A stretch of DNA of 64,000 nucleotides from Agriotes lineatus (taxonomy: Eukaryota > Arthropoda > Insecta > Coleoptera > Elateridae), in contig OW679202.1 of the NCBI GenBank assembly GCA_940337035.1, positions 45,773,763-45,837,762 of the forward strand. The letters are read 5' to 3'. Below are positions 20,850 to 31,962 of this stretch, one piece after another. The position numbers were made by a program, and so were the translations under genes. How positions within the stretch are numbered: position 1 is the stretch's first letter; the number at the start of each line of letters is the position of its first letter. A model generated the notes under the pieces. The model saw only the letters and a list, made by a program, of their open reading frames with translations. It ran no database searches and was not told the DNA's origin.

Positions 20850-23300
20850 TTTAATTTATGAATGTGCCTACTTTGTGTTTGTTTTCTGGGTATTACGAGG
20901 CGCCTCGGCCGAGTTACAGAAGTTTACTCTAGACGGCGATACTTAAGGTAATCTTGCTTAGGTCACAGAGAAGCTGGAAACCTTCACTTCTCATATTGAA
21001 GACAAACAACGTCAGAGAGATCTAATATTCTTTATTATGACAAAGTGTATATGCAGTACACACTCTTACAAGTACTGTGGTTTTTCGAAGATTATAATGA
21101 CGTCAGATGGTTTTCGGTGGCTCGTCTAGCAGCAAGAAGGCTGGGTGCTCGTCTGGTGCCTCCCGCGGCAGAAATAACAGTAATATTCGAGATTAAAGCT
21201 GTTTACAATCTGATTAACAGTGAGGTAGCTGCTGTGCAGATTTAAACTGTTTGGGGAAGTACGGTGAGATAAACAGTCGGTGAGCACACTGTCTTACTAG
21301 CAGGTATTACTGCGGTGTCGAACTGTGAACACTAGTGAAGTAAGGGTCAAATCAGTTGTGATCTGTTTCAACAGTTCTCCGTCTTACCACATCCACTAGA
21401 CATTCTTGTCCTCTTGCAGTTTTCAGTCTCATTCAAGTGCGTTTTATACAAATTACAAAAATTGCTCTGTTCCGAGAAGGGGAGTATACAACCAATGACA
21501 AAAAATTTAAAATTTTGTTGCCAGAGCGGCCCTACGCTAATTGGTAGCTGCCCTTCCAAACCTCACAACTGGTTAATCCTTTGCCAATCAAGTTTTGAAT
21601 TGAACTTTTCCACGGTGTTCCAGGAATTGCCCTCAACACGTGTTGTCTTCGTGGAATAATAGCCACAGAAATGTTGATCTAAATTAGCTCGCGGTTTTTG
21701 GGCTGTTAGTTTCGACCACAGTGACGTTCCAATTTCGCCTAATCCCCCCGTCATAATTTAACATAGTATGCGGCTCTTGTTATGCCATGCTCCGAAATAC
21801 TATGTTATCGGTGCAGGTCCCGCTACATTTCGAACATCTGCAAAAGATATCGGCTTACACCTTTTTCAAATCAAACGAAAGCTTTCGTTAAAAATTATTT
21901 GCCTATAACTACAAATAATTTCCTAAAACTGGCTATTAAAGTACGAGTCTGTTATTGTCTTTCTTGAAAATAACCTAAATAAAATGTTCGTGCGTACTCG
22001 ACCCTTACAAGATGATATATTCCCAATTTTACATTAAGCTCGACTACTTGTGAACTACAACTGCTTGAAAACATCCTTCAAAGCTAACGTGAATAATTAT
22101 AGGAAAATGTTATATCCTTATGTTATTTATTTCGTTTGTCTCTCCTCTCATTTATCTTCATATTTACACAGATATATTGCTTTTGAAAATAACCTCTTCA
22201 ACAGAGTGATCAATCATGTCCATAACAGCTGTAATAGTAGTAATAAAAATTTACAAAGTCCAATATGTGCATGAGCATGTTGTATCCAGTACACTTATTT
22301 ATTAGAGCACGCATTGTGTGAAGGCGGTACATGGTGTCAAAATATTATGGATAACCAGCCTTTCATAAGCTAATTTTAAATCAGTTGGGATAGATAGTTT
22401 GATAATTTTAAGTCTCTTTGTAAGCATTTATCAATTGAAATGTGAATTGTTTCTACTACGAGTAAATACAGCTTTCCCCATAAGCTTCGATTGTCCGACC
22501 ATTCTATGGCCAACTTCAAGGCATTTACGTTTTTTTTTATTGCCGTGATTGCGGTTCTTATATCTGCTGCTGGTGCATTGGTTAAATTTTCCAACTAATT
22601 CTGTTTTTCCATTTCCATGCTTACAATATAGAGCAGTTTTTGAGTAGTTGGACATCAGAACACCGACATATCCGTAACGAAACCGTGGTTAACGAATTTG
22701 TGGAAAAATAGATCAATAAGGTCGTAATAACAGAATTAAATTGATGTGTAAAGCCAATTGAAAGCTTAAATTGTAATTTTACTTCCCTCGTCTGAAAAAA
22801 CTGGGGCCCAACATATACAAGATAACTGTTGTACGAGACAAAAAGGAGCAAAGAATAACTGCGTTATGTTGACCTTTTTAGGCCGGGAGAGGAATTTTTT
22901 GCATACATCACAATTACAAACTTAGTTTTGAATATTTCTCGATGATTATTAAACTAATGGAAAGCTTATTCTTTCTACATTTAGATGATATCAAATTACT
23001 CTCAAAATTATTTTTAACAGCTGCTATAGAAATTGTTCAAATAAAGCGTACGGGGAATGTGCAGAATAAACCTTAGCATCGACGTATTTTGGAAACGATT
23101 ACAAATAAAGTGTATACATCCAGCGAATGAAATGTGTAAAAAAACAATAAATTTTTAATGAAAGAATTTTCTGCATTGGTTTATTGATGTACAAAATATA
23201 ATTAATTTTCCATTGCCTGATTTAGTTGAAACGCACCTGGTTTCGACACGAAACTTAAGACATGCCCGGTGTGAAGGTTAAGTCAGCTGAAACGCAATGA
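20850..23300. other. unassigned stretch with several short open frames
   Basis: There is no recognised gene. Frames of interest are 21045-21245 (plus), 21368-21754 (minus, about 127 codons with a single stop) and 22376-22655 (minus; NAPAADIRTAITAIKKNVNA and LAIEWSDNRSLWGKLYLLVV look protein-like, but I cannot place them). They could be debris of unknown elements or chance. Confidence 0.35.
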
Positions 23301-23309
23301 TATGAATAG

Positions 23310-23485
23310 GGCTCCATAGCTTCGGTAAGGAATATTTTTATTTGAAAATTTATTTAATTTATAAGAAACGTGAAGATATTTTTACTCCTAACTTAACTTC
23401 ATTTTTTAAATTATTTAGTTTCACAATGTCGACGAGGGAAGTTCTGGGTAAAGCCTTTTACAGATTTTTTTTTATGAGATAGAGT
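23310..23485 (-). repeat. composite repeat, terminal arm only
   Basis: The reverse complement reads CTGTAAAAGGCTTTACCCAG, then AACTTCCCTCGTCGACATTG and an AAATTAAATAAATTTTCAAA-type stretch. These are the landmarks of the arm shared by the composite repeats at 26735, 43994, 44660 and 46295. Only this arm is present; the tRNA-like core is missing or beyond recognition. It is therefore a truncated copy in minus orientation. Confidence 0.7.
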
Positions 23486-26400
23486 TAAAACACCAAGAAT
23501 AAGCTACTGTAAAATTCGAGTGCTGAAGAAGCTACTAGCTTTACTTCTGTGAAAGGAGTTTAGTTTAGTTTTTGCCGTGGTAGACATGTTAGTTCCCTCC
23601 TATCTCCTTAATGGTTGCTCTTGAAAATTCACAAAACTTTGAACTCCTTTACCTAAACAACAACTTTGTTAAAACCCGGAAGTCGTTATTTGAATGCATA
23701 TAGTTGCGAACAAGGTATTTGTAGTAAGTTGCTAAATTTGGATGTAACTTATATCATCAAATAATATTAATTTAAGAAAGTCGGCTGTAACTTATCAAGA
23801 TTCATACATGGAGCAATAATCGCAGGCCTATGCTCACGTCTAATTATTGTAAAATGAGAATTGCTAAGTTTATGAGAATTTACTTCGTAACTTCGATATT
23901 ACGTCTCGCAAAGTTATATTAGTTGATATTACATTCTTACGGTACCTGGCACTCGCGGAGGGAAACTTAGACAAAACAAGATCACAAGTGGAAATGTCAA
24001 TAATCAAGTAGAGATATCGGTGGAGTGGCGTAACAACGCACCTGAGAGAAGCTTCTCCACTATATTGCATCTTTATGCTAAGGAGCGTTACATCTTTACT
24101 CTCTTTGCGAGTAACCCTTGGAGATTTTCGTATCTTGTTTTATTATCCCGCTATATTTGTTCGGGCAAATGCTGCCGCCTGGCCCAATATTTGTTGTGGA
24201 ATTTTCGGAAACCCTGCATGAAACCGTATAATCATCAATATAACAGTTTTGCAATCATTTTATTTATTCTGGCAAACACACGCACACGAGCACACCATGG
24301 CAACTCAATTAAAACGCACAGTCTTTGTTTGCATAAGAGTTGCGCGAACGAGTTAACGAGAACGCTACACAAAAGGCGGAATTCCAGATAAAGTTCCACT
24401 TAAAAATAATTAATGAAGTACCATTAACAGCTACGTACTCGCCCTTAAAGTAACGGACGGAATGTACTAAGGTATAAATCCTGAGCCGACGTGACCTTTA
24501 AAATCGCAGCGAAATGTCGGCCGCCGACGAGACATTTCTGTTTTTTAATGGCAACCTCACCTAAAATCGTTTTAGATAACTGCAATCTCCAATCGCTGAA
24601 TATTTGAAGCGCGACCAAGGAACTCGGTAGGCACGCACTTGTTAAGCGGAAAGGAATATTAAAGTACAAACTTTGCTTTTGTGAACCTGCCTTAAGGGCT
24701 TATTGGACTTGCTTTGGCAATTAGTTCGCTGCCGAACTTATTAATGAAAATATTTCTGTGAATTCCTTTACGTAGAGATAAGGACGTCCATACGTAGGAA
24801 CAACTAAGAAAATTGTAAATTGATACTGAATTTGTATTACAGAAAAAATCATGTCAACTGTTTATGGAGCTCTGACTATAGTTCCACATATGCACATATA
24901 CCTCCCAAGGCTAGTATGGTGTAATAACACAGTTTTTGCTTTTCAGATGTTTCAAAATCCCTTCACATATTTCGCTAAGATTCATAGACACATTTAGTTT
25001 GGGACTTTGCCAGAAGCATTTGCGAAGTGCCATAACCGATATGGTCCATTAGAGGGTGTCTCTTTTTGGAAAGTCGGTAATATATTTTCTACTAATCGTT
25101 GAATTGCAACGTCGTATAAATTGACTGGAAGATTACTGCAAGAACTATGTAGTAATGAGACAAGCGCTAAACGGTAATATCGAGCCTGTTAACACTCAAA
25201 GCTATACAGACAAGCGAAGCAGTTCCTCTGAGACATAAAAAAGCACTAGTGTGAAATAGAATTATGAAGAAGAAAGTAGAGGCACAAAACAAGACAGATG
25301 GCGTATTCAAAAAACGCTACTTACTCACAAAGCGGATTTATTTAGTATCATAAATATTCAAGCAACACGTAATACCCGCGATTTCTTTGATATAGGTGAA
25401 TCTTCTAAATGTTGTTCTCAACGAGCTCAGTCTATAATATCATCAACACTTTCACGCGACGATGAACTTTGCGAAACTCTTCCACCTGTTATTGTGTTTT
25501 CTGCTACAAGCGTTACGTAAAGCTTCAGCAATTATTATTAATGTGTACTTAATCTCATTGTTGTTATTAATTACTGCCGCGTACCAGCAGCAATAATTGG
25601 GAAATATTTTTCATTTATAAATTTTTTCTAAAATTAAAATAGCACTTGCCAGACAAAATTTAATAGCCATTGTAATTTAAAATTAAATATTCAAATTTGG
25701 ACGGAAATATGAAACTAATAGTACCAGCAATTTTACTCGTTGTCTTTAGGGGTTGATTATTGGTATTACTTTACAAAAATAAACCTGACACCGTTGAAAA
25801 GCCTCTCTTTTCACATTTAGAGGTATTCTTAAAAGTATCCTACAATTCGAAGTAGAAAAAATAACCGTTTCCGCTAGTGAGTGTAATATTGTTAGAATCA
25901 TCCGTTGCTACCCGATTGAGAATCTTCGTATTGCCAATTATAGAGCGAACGACACACTGTAACCCCTTTATCGATTTTAAAAGTAAATATTACTTAGTTG
26001 TTTGCGCAGAACGCATTTAGCGGATGCACTAGGTACAATTTGGTGCAGAACTCGCTTAAGTTAGTTTTTAGAATCCGATGATTGCCCTTTGTACGCTTTC
26101 TCGTTGAAACAACTTGGACCATGGACCTTTAGTAAGTTAAATTAGTGAAAGTGTGGACAAAATAACGGGAACTGTTCGAACGCTGCCCATTAGCTAGGTA
26201 TATAAAACTGTCTTGCTGCTCAACACGGAAATACATCTGCACTTGTAGAACGAACCTCAAAGCTACAATGTTCTACTTTTACACCAATATTTGAAATGGA
26301 AGATTTCTAATCTCTTTGTTTAGGAATTCTCTGATGCATTTTACCAATAACTTCCAAACCAAATACTACAGTTAATGGTTCATTCGGATATATAGTACCG

Positions 26401-26734
26401 CTTTTGAATATTTATTTACTTGAGTTTCGCGTTCCCATAATCCTTTTAAACAAAGTATAGTACGCTATAAATACAAACGTATTTCCCTCGTAAAATGTAG
26501 CAACGCTTAGTAACTTGAATATGTAAAATCACGTTCAAGTCCATGCATAAGTTCCAAGTTTATCGTAACAACATAATAGGCGACTGTTTTCAGATAAGAC
26601 GTCCAGATTTATTGTGATTAGTTTGCAGTGCTATGATTCTTAGTTTCAATAAAGGTTACAGTTTTAAGGTATGAATTTTAACCCTCAACTATATGAAAGA
26701 AGCTTGTACATACTTCAAGTTTGCAAAAAACAGA
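23486..26734. other. unassigned AT-rich DNA
   Basis: About 3.2 kb with no recognised feature. A 123-codon GTG-start plus frame at 24020-24391 is not supported by motifs and has cysteine- and arginine-rich, low-information content. GC content is slightly higher around 24000-24700. Confidence 0.4.
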
Positions 26735-27200
26735 AGAAAAAATCTGTAAAAGGCTTTACCCAGAACTTCCTTCGTGACAATAAATAATTTTAAAAATCAA
26801 ATTAAGTTAGGAGTAAAATTATCTTCACGTCTCTAATAAATTAAATAAATTTTCAAATAAAAAAACCGTTACCGGTGGTCGAATTCGAATGGCAGGCGTG
26901 TGCAGCCCCAACGTTTAGTGCGACATCGTAAGGGAACGAGCAATTTATACCTGCGCCACGGAGGGCCGACCTCTCCAATTTCTCCGTCGCAGCTATAGTT
27001 AGTAACGCGCTAATTTGTGCCTCGTTTTTGTATTGTAAAAAAATATTCTGTGTCTATTCGCTCCCATTTTTGGTAAGAATAAAGCCTGTACTATGTACAA
27101 ATTATTACTTGTATCTATTACTAAGTTGAATGAAAAATAAACAAAGTTTTATTTTTTAAGGCGCTCATATTTGTATGAAATTGTACCGGCTTCATTCCAA

Positions 27201-27235
<35 letters not shown>

Positions 27236-27440
27236 GTGTATGCAAAATATCGTCTTCCTCCGACAAATTTTTTGAGTTATACCGCCAACAAACAGACAGA
27301 CAGACAGACGGAATTGAGAAAACCTCTTTTTTGTCATCTAGGGACCCTGAAACGTGAAAATCTGGGGAAATATCGGAAGGTGATTTTTTCGGGATTACAA
27401 TACTTACTTCGTCTTTCAGACGAGGGAAGTAAAAAGAGTT
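26735..27440 (+). repeat. composite repeat with tRNA-like core, fullest copy
   Basis: The repeat starts AATCTGTAAAAGGCTTTACC and carries an inverted tRNA-like module around 26865-26965 (minus strand: CTCCGTGGCGCAGG then CCATTCGAATTCGACC). It continues with AAAGCCTGTACTATGTACAA (about 27085), GGCGCTCAT, an (AT)n run (27203-27233), AAAATATCGTCTTCCTCCGA (about 27244), a (CAGA)n block (27290-27312), CCTGAAACGTGAAAATCTGG and a TCGTCTTTCAGACGAGGGAA end. The same landmarks recur in the copies at 44 kb, 46 kb and the window end. It has no credible coding frame. Whether it is a SINE, a MITE or an LTR-derived unit is open. Confidence 0.75.
27203..27233. repeat. (AT)n microsatellite
   Basis: An uninterrupted alternating AT run of about 30 bases inside the composite repeat. 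The other copies have only short ATATAT stretches at the matching position, so the expansion is specific to this copy. Confidence 0.9.
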
Positions 27441-27667
27441 TTGTGCGAGAGTGCGACGGGCACTTCAATACTAAATTATAGTGCAATATGTATTTACAAC
27501 AAGTGCCCACTACAAAACGTTGGGAGTTTTCCATAAAGGTGCATTAATAAAAAAAACTATCATCACAATACGTAAAAGTGAGCGAAGCTGCAATCGTCAA
27601 GCTTAATTGTCACTTGCTTAGTCCGCGATCGAGATTTCCTACGCTATCTCCTTACTCTTTATAATAT

Positions 27668-27900
27668 AGCGATCAGCCTGGTCTAGTAGTTAAGGCGTTT
27701 GGCTAGAAATTTAATTTCCTCTGTGAGCTTAGGTTCAAATCTTACCGACTGTAACATTCACATTACTAATCGTTTCGTTTGGAAATTTCAGTCTTATTAT
27801 CAATATTAAGATAATTTGTATATAATTATGAACCCTTCGTCACCGATGGGGCTTGCTGCATTCAGCCCCATATAACGGCAACGTCATAACCTTTATTACT
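27668..27900 (+). repeat. tRNA-derived SINE
   Basis: The head reads CCTGGTCTAGTAGTTAAGGC (27677-27696), matching a tRNA D-arm and A box. About 35 bases later AGGTTCAAATC (about 27731) matches the B box. Spacing is that of a type-2 RNA polymerase III promoter. The acceptor and anticodon stems do not pair well, so this is not a functional tRNA gene. The 3' limit is not determined. Its head resembles the SINE at 19841. Confidence 0.65.
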
Positions 27901-27999
27901 ACACTACTACAGTGTGCTTTGCCATTGTGGAACAACAATTTGTTTATTTTAATACTGAAATGGATTCAAATAATCAGTAAACGCGCACTGACAAACGTG

Positions 28000-28100
28000 T
28001 CCAGGATGGACGGTGCAGAAGGGAGTGTGCAAAAGAATGCCAAAAAGTAGGTGCATGCCCTGCCTAGAAGAAAGACCTAGTGGTAGAAGAAGAAAGTCTA
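28000..28100 (+). repeat. possible LINE 3'-end fragment with GAAGAA tail
   Basis: The short stretch VSRMDGAEGSVQKNAKK, followed by a GTAGAAGAAGAAAG run (about 28083-28096), resembles the ends of the GAAGAA-tailed LINEs at 2752 and 6560. It is too short for a confident assignment. Confidence 0.3.
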
Positions 28101-28338
28101 ACGACATGCGAGTTGAGCTAGTAGTGCTCTGTATGTTGGACTTGGTCTTTTACCTATTACCAGATCCTCCAGTCTGGGTGTAAGTCATACAAACCGTGTC
28201 ATAAATAAAGTACTGTGTTCACATCGTTAATGCATCATGGTACGTACACAACTGTAATACCCATCGTAATCTAGGCATCAAGGATGTGGCCAGCTAAATT
28301 AGAAGATATGCAGCCAAATCTGATGTAAGATAAATTAA

Positions 28339-28595
28339 TACCGATGAGGCCAAAATTGCAATGAGATAACAAGAATAAAATATAATAAATTACTTGAGTA
28401 AGAAAGAAATAATGATAGAAGCAAATACTTGAGTAGGCTTGACGCTTATTTTAATTATCACATATGTCAACTAAATAAGTAAGCAAGCGTAGTAAAATAT
28501 TTATTTTGTACGGTCATCTATTTCTTACTCAAGCATTCTATTTTATTCTTCATCTAATCTCATTGCTGTTATATATAATTATGGTCCCATCGGTA
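28339..28595. mobile_element. 257-bp MITE with long inverted repeats
   Basis: The ends are inverted copies beginning TACCGATGAGGCCAAAATT (left) and TACCGATGGGACCATAATT (right, reverse complement). They continue through CAATGAGAT, AGAATAAAATA and CTTGAGTAAGAAA landmarks for about 75-85 bp with small gaps. The whole element can fold back on itself around a short centre. No coding potential and no certain target duplication. Superfamily unknown. Confidence 0.7.
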
Positions 28596-28860
28596 TAGAG
28601 GCGATTCAATCACTAGATGCACATGACCTGAATAGAAGGCTAAAGAGAACAAAGCTATACGAGTTAGTGTAACTGTTCAAGTGTCAATACGCAGAGTATA
28701 GTGCGCCAATCAGTAGAAATTCAATTACGCCATTAGGTAAACTTTAGATTTTAAAGAATTTATTTTGAAGAGCTTAACTGTACAAACTTAATTTGTCTTC
28801 AATTTCGACACCTCAATTTCTTCTGGACACTAAAAGCCATGTACCATATACCATACATTC

Positions 28861-28960
28861 TTCTTCTTGAAGTTGCATACCTCCTACGGGAGGTTCCATC
28901 TTCGCTTTAGGGTAAAGTAGTTACTAAAATTCTTGTTTCTGCGTACGACCAAAAACATCA
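28861..28960 (-). repeat. possible LINE 3' terminus, GAAGAA tail
   Basis: On the minus strand a stretch with CCTCCCGTAGGAGGTATGC is followed by a CTTCAAGAAGAAGAATG tail. This is the same kind of terminus seen at 3251-3272 and 8718-8730. It has no coding text and may be an extremely 5'-truncated insertion. CCTCC/GGAGG also forms a small perfect hairpin. Confidence 0.35.
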
Positions 28961-31256
28961 AAAGAATTATAAAAGATATAAATTTTATAAATTTCAATGT
29001 ATTTGTAGTGATGTAATTTTAACTTAAGGTTTTATTTTGTTATAATTGTAGTAATCTGGACGTTGATTTTATTCTACTTTTTATCTTAGTTTTACTCGTT
29101 GTAAAAGTAAAATTGTTTACGTATATAAACAGTTCTATTGACAAAATCGAATGCAAAAACTGAATGCATAGTAAAGTGGTGTACCATTTTCTCATAATTG
29201 CCTACAGGAGCACACGTCTCCCAACCGTTAATGAGAATTGTACGAAAACGGAGTACGGGGACTAACATTTGCATGAGGTTCGCTTAATTAGGGAACCGAT
29301 ATCAGCCCGATGAACTATATTACACTTGCATTCGTGTAATAGCGTCCAAAAGCAACACATGGAAACTCCAGTATCCTCTATCATTTGACACTATCGCCCA
29401 CAAGGATCGCTGTTGAACGTGTCCCGCGTTAAGTAACTGAATGCCACTAAAATCGTCGAAACTCTCATCCTCTACAATAATATTGAAAAGTGCCTGGATG
29501 TGACAACTAATGCGCCGTACTAAAGGCCATACAACAAGTAAAGCAGCAGTCGATTTATTCTTCCACGGTCTGATTAGAATCGGACTGCAAACCGCGAGTA
29601 AGACACTAAGACAAGAATTCGGCATACACACGAAACATATTTCTCCAGCTTGTTAGAAATGGCTCAATTCGATTCGGAATCGTAATAAAGGTAGATACCT
29701 GGGGATACTCAACCCTGTAGGGCGCGCTACCATGAAGAAGCCACAGGGCGAGTTGGCAATAGGCTTTGTGGTTAAACTGCCCCAAAGGACTGCAGGATCA
29801 AAGTCTGCCGGTTTTCCCACAGTTTGATGGGTTGGAATTGTATGAGCAAAGGCATTCAAAGGAGGAATTGCTAGCGTAGCTAGACAGCACACCCAACTAC
29901 TTATAAATCATTTCTCTAGGTGTTCCGCGTGATGGTAACACCTTAGATTTTAAACACGAAGCGGGGCAATAAGAGATCAGAAATATTTCCACACCGTGAA
30001 GCGACTACAAAAGCGAAATTAGAATAACCTACCGCAGAGTGGAGGGCGACCAGGGCTAAGTTTGCTTCTGAAATATTTCTGAATCCTAGCATTTCTAAAT
30101 GATTTTCAGCGGATGCATGTACCGCACACTACTGCTGATCGAAAACTTCCAGAATATCGAAGGATTTGAAAATGCACAGAGAGTGCATCTCCAAAATAGC
30201 CACCACAAAGCACGAGAAGCAATCTATCACTCAATGTGCTCAAGATGAGTACGGGAAATCACTCCCTGTATATAGGATTTTGTTTTCAGAAATTTCCTTA
30301 CATTCAAAATACACACAGAACTAGACCAGAAGACCAGATAACCAATTGCACATCAACGAAAAAGTGGCAACTTAACCCATGTTATACCAGTCATGGAACA
30401 TAGCCAGAAACTTCAGGCAATTCCCACATAAATAACTTTATTTGAATTTGAGAATAATTTAGACGTAACACCATTTAAATAATGCAGAACCTATATTATA
30501 GAATGCGGAAAGATAAATTCTACACCATAGCAACTGTTTGTGAAGTGAACCGTGCAGTCATGAATCACATATATTGAGATGGTATGAGGCCCACGACTAG
30601 GCTGTGTTTGCAGTGCAAGATAATTGACCGATTCAAGAAGCACAGAGTTGGGATGTTTTATCTAATTGCAAATTTTCAAACTAAAGTAAAACAGTAAATG
30701 CATTGATAATGAGATGCGAGAAAGATTAAATTAGTTGGAGAAAGGTACGCAAAGGCAAAGCAAATTTCAAAGAGTTTAGATTGGCTTGTGACTAAATTAA
30801 TATAATTCGAATAAGGTTTGTGCACATATAAAGCCAGACCAATTTATAAAATGTATTTGACACAAAAGGCCGCATTATAAACGTAGCGTAGTTTGTTAAG
30901 TCAAAAGCAAAAGATAGATATGAAAAGCAGAAAGGAAAATTGATCAGGATAATGTAATAGAAATATTGCAAAAGAGCAATTCTAGAAGGCAACAAACGAG
31001 AAAAGATAATGACGCGAACATGGTGAACTCAAAAATTAGTGCATTTAGAAAAAAATAAAGTGTAATAGTGCGAATCAGAGCAATAACAAAATAAAAATAA
31101 AAACGTTTGTGTGCGCAGCGCTACCGAACGATTTAGTTATAAGATGAACGACAATAATTTAGTTTTAAGAAAATTGTAAATATAATTTGAGTACTCAAAT
31201 TCACTTTCATTTGTAACCTCTCTTTACCAAAATTAATTTCCTTTAACATAAGAGAA
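28961..31256. other. unassigned DNA with one notable minus-strand frame
   Basis: No recognised gene. The minus frame 29892-29320 spans about 190 codons with a single internal stop between 29653 and 29631. It includes text such as IVEDESFDDFSGIQLL and SLWAIVSNDRGYWSFHVLLL, which looks protein-like but matches nothing I know. The rest is AT-rich with no repeats noted. Confidence 0.35.
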
Positions 31257-31962
31257 TCATAGTAACCTAGCAATCTGATGCTGTTTTGTTGAAAAAACAA
31301 GGAGAACAATTGAATTAATTTTTATGTGAAGTTTGTTAGATTTGTGTTCAATTTTTAAACACATTTTTCTACCATTAAACGAGCATATTACCCAGAAAAA
31401 GAATTGCCTTTTATTGTGCCCATCTGGAGTACATGTGACAGTGTTTGTAAAGGTTTCCGCAGCACTAAAATATAAAATTCTCAAATCGTTTCTCCGAGGA
31501 CATAGGCTGCCGCGTTCAGCTGGGGTTCTCGATAATCGTTCCCGGAAAAAGTTAGAATCCAGAACCAGAGACCTGCACTGCATTACGTCGGGGAGGACTG
31601 CAAGAACGTCACGGACAGCATCTGCAGCAAAAGGACCGTTTCCAGCAGAAGATCCGAGCAGCATTCACAACGGGCAGCTTAGAAGTCTGCAAACGAGGTA
31701 CGCTAAAGCCTGCAAATTTAAGTGTGGAGTGTCGGAAACGCATTAAAATACGAGGTCAAACCTTTCAGAAGTGGCTTAGCGTTTTCCCGACTCCCCATTT
31801 GCTTCGGTTTTTCCAAAAATCGCGGTGGATTGTGCGAGTTCGGCTGGGAACCCAAGCGAACAAAAACAAATGCACATTTTGAAGTATCTTGTACGTCACA
31901 ATACAAGCAAGGCGAGGTGTTCGTACGTCACCACTGAAACAAAATGGTGCTAATTGTTGCAA
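31257..31962. other. GC-richer patch, overlapping open frames on both strands
   Basis: From about 31490 to 31950 the DNA is clearly more GC- and CpG-rich than its surroundings. Frames of 135-137 codons overlap on opposite strands (31257-31664 minus, 31333-31746 plus). A third plus frame (about 31558-31697) reads LQERHGQHLQQKDRFQQKIR and ends at a donor-like AACGAG/GTACGC junction. It could be a first exon or promoter of a host gene, or old repeat DNA; no protein family is recognised. Confidence 0.3.

Noticed and set aside
24020..24391. 123-codon plus frame as a gene
   Set aside because: Non-ATG start, odd composition, no recognisable domain.
27290..27312. CAGACAGA run as the start of a CRISPR or satellite array
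   Set aside because: It is a short microsatellite-like block conserved inside the composite repeat. There are no spaced repeats, and the window is eukaryotic.
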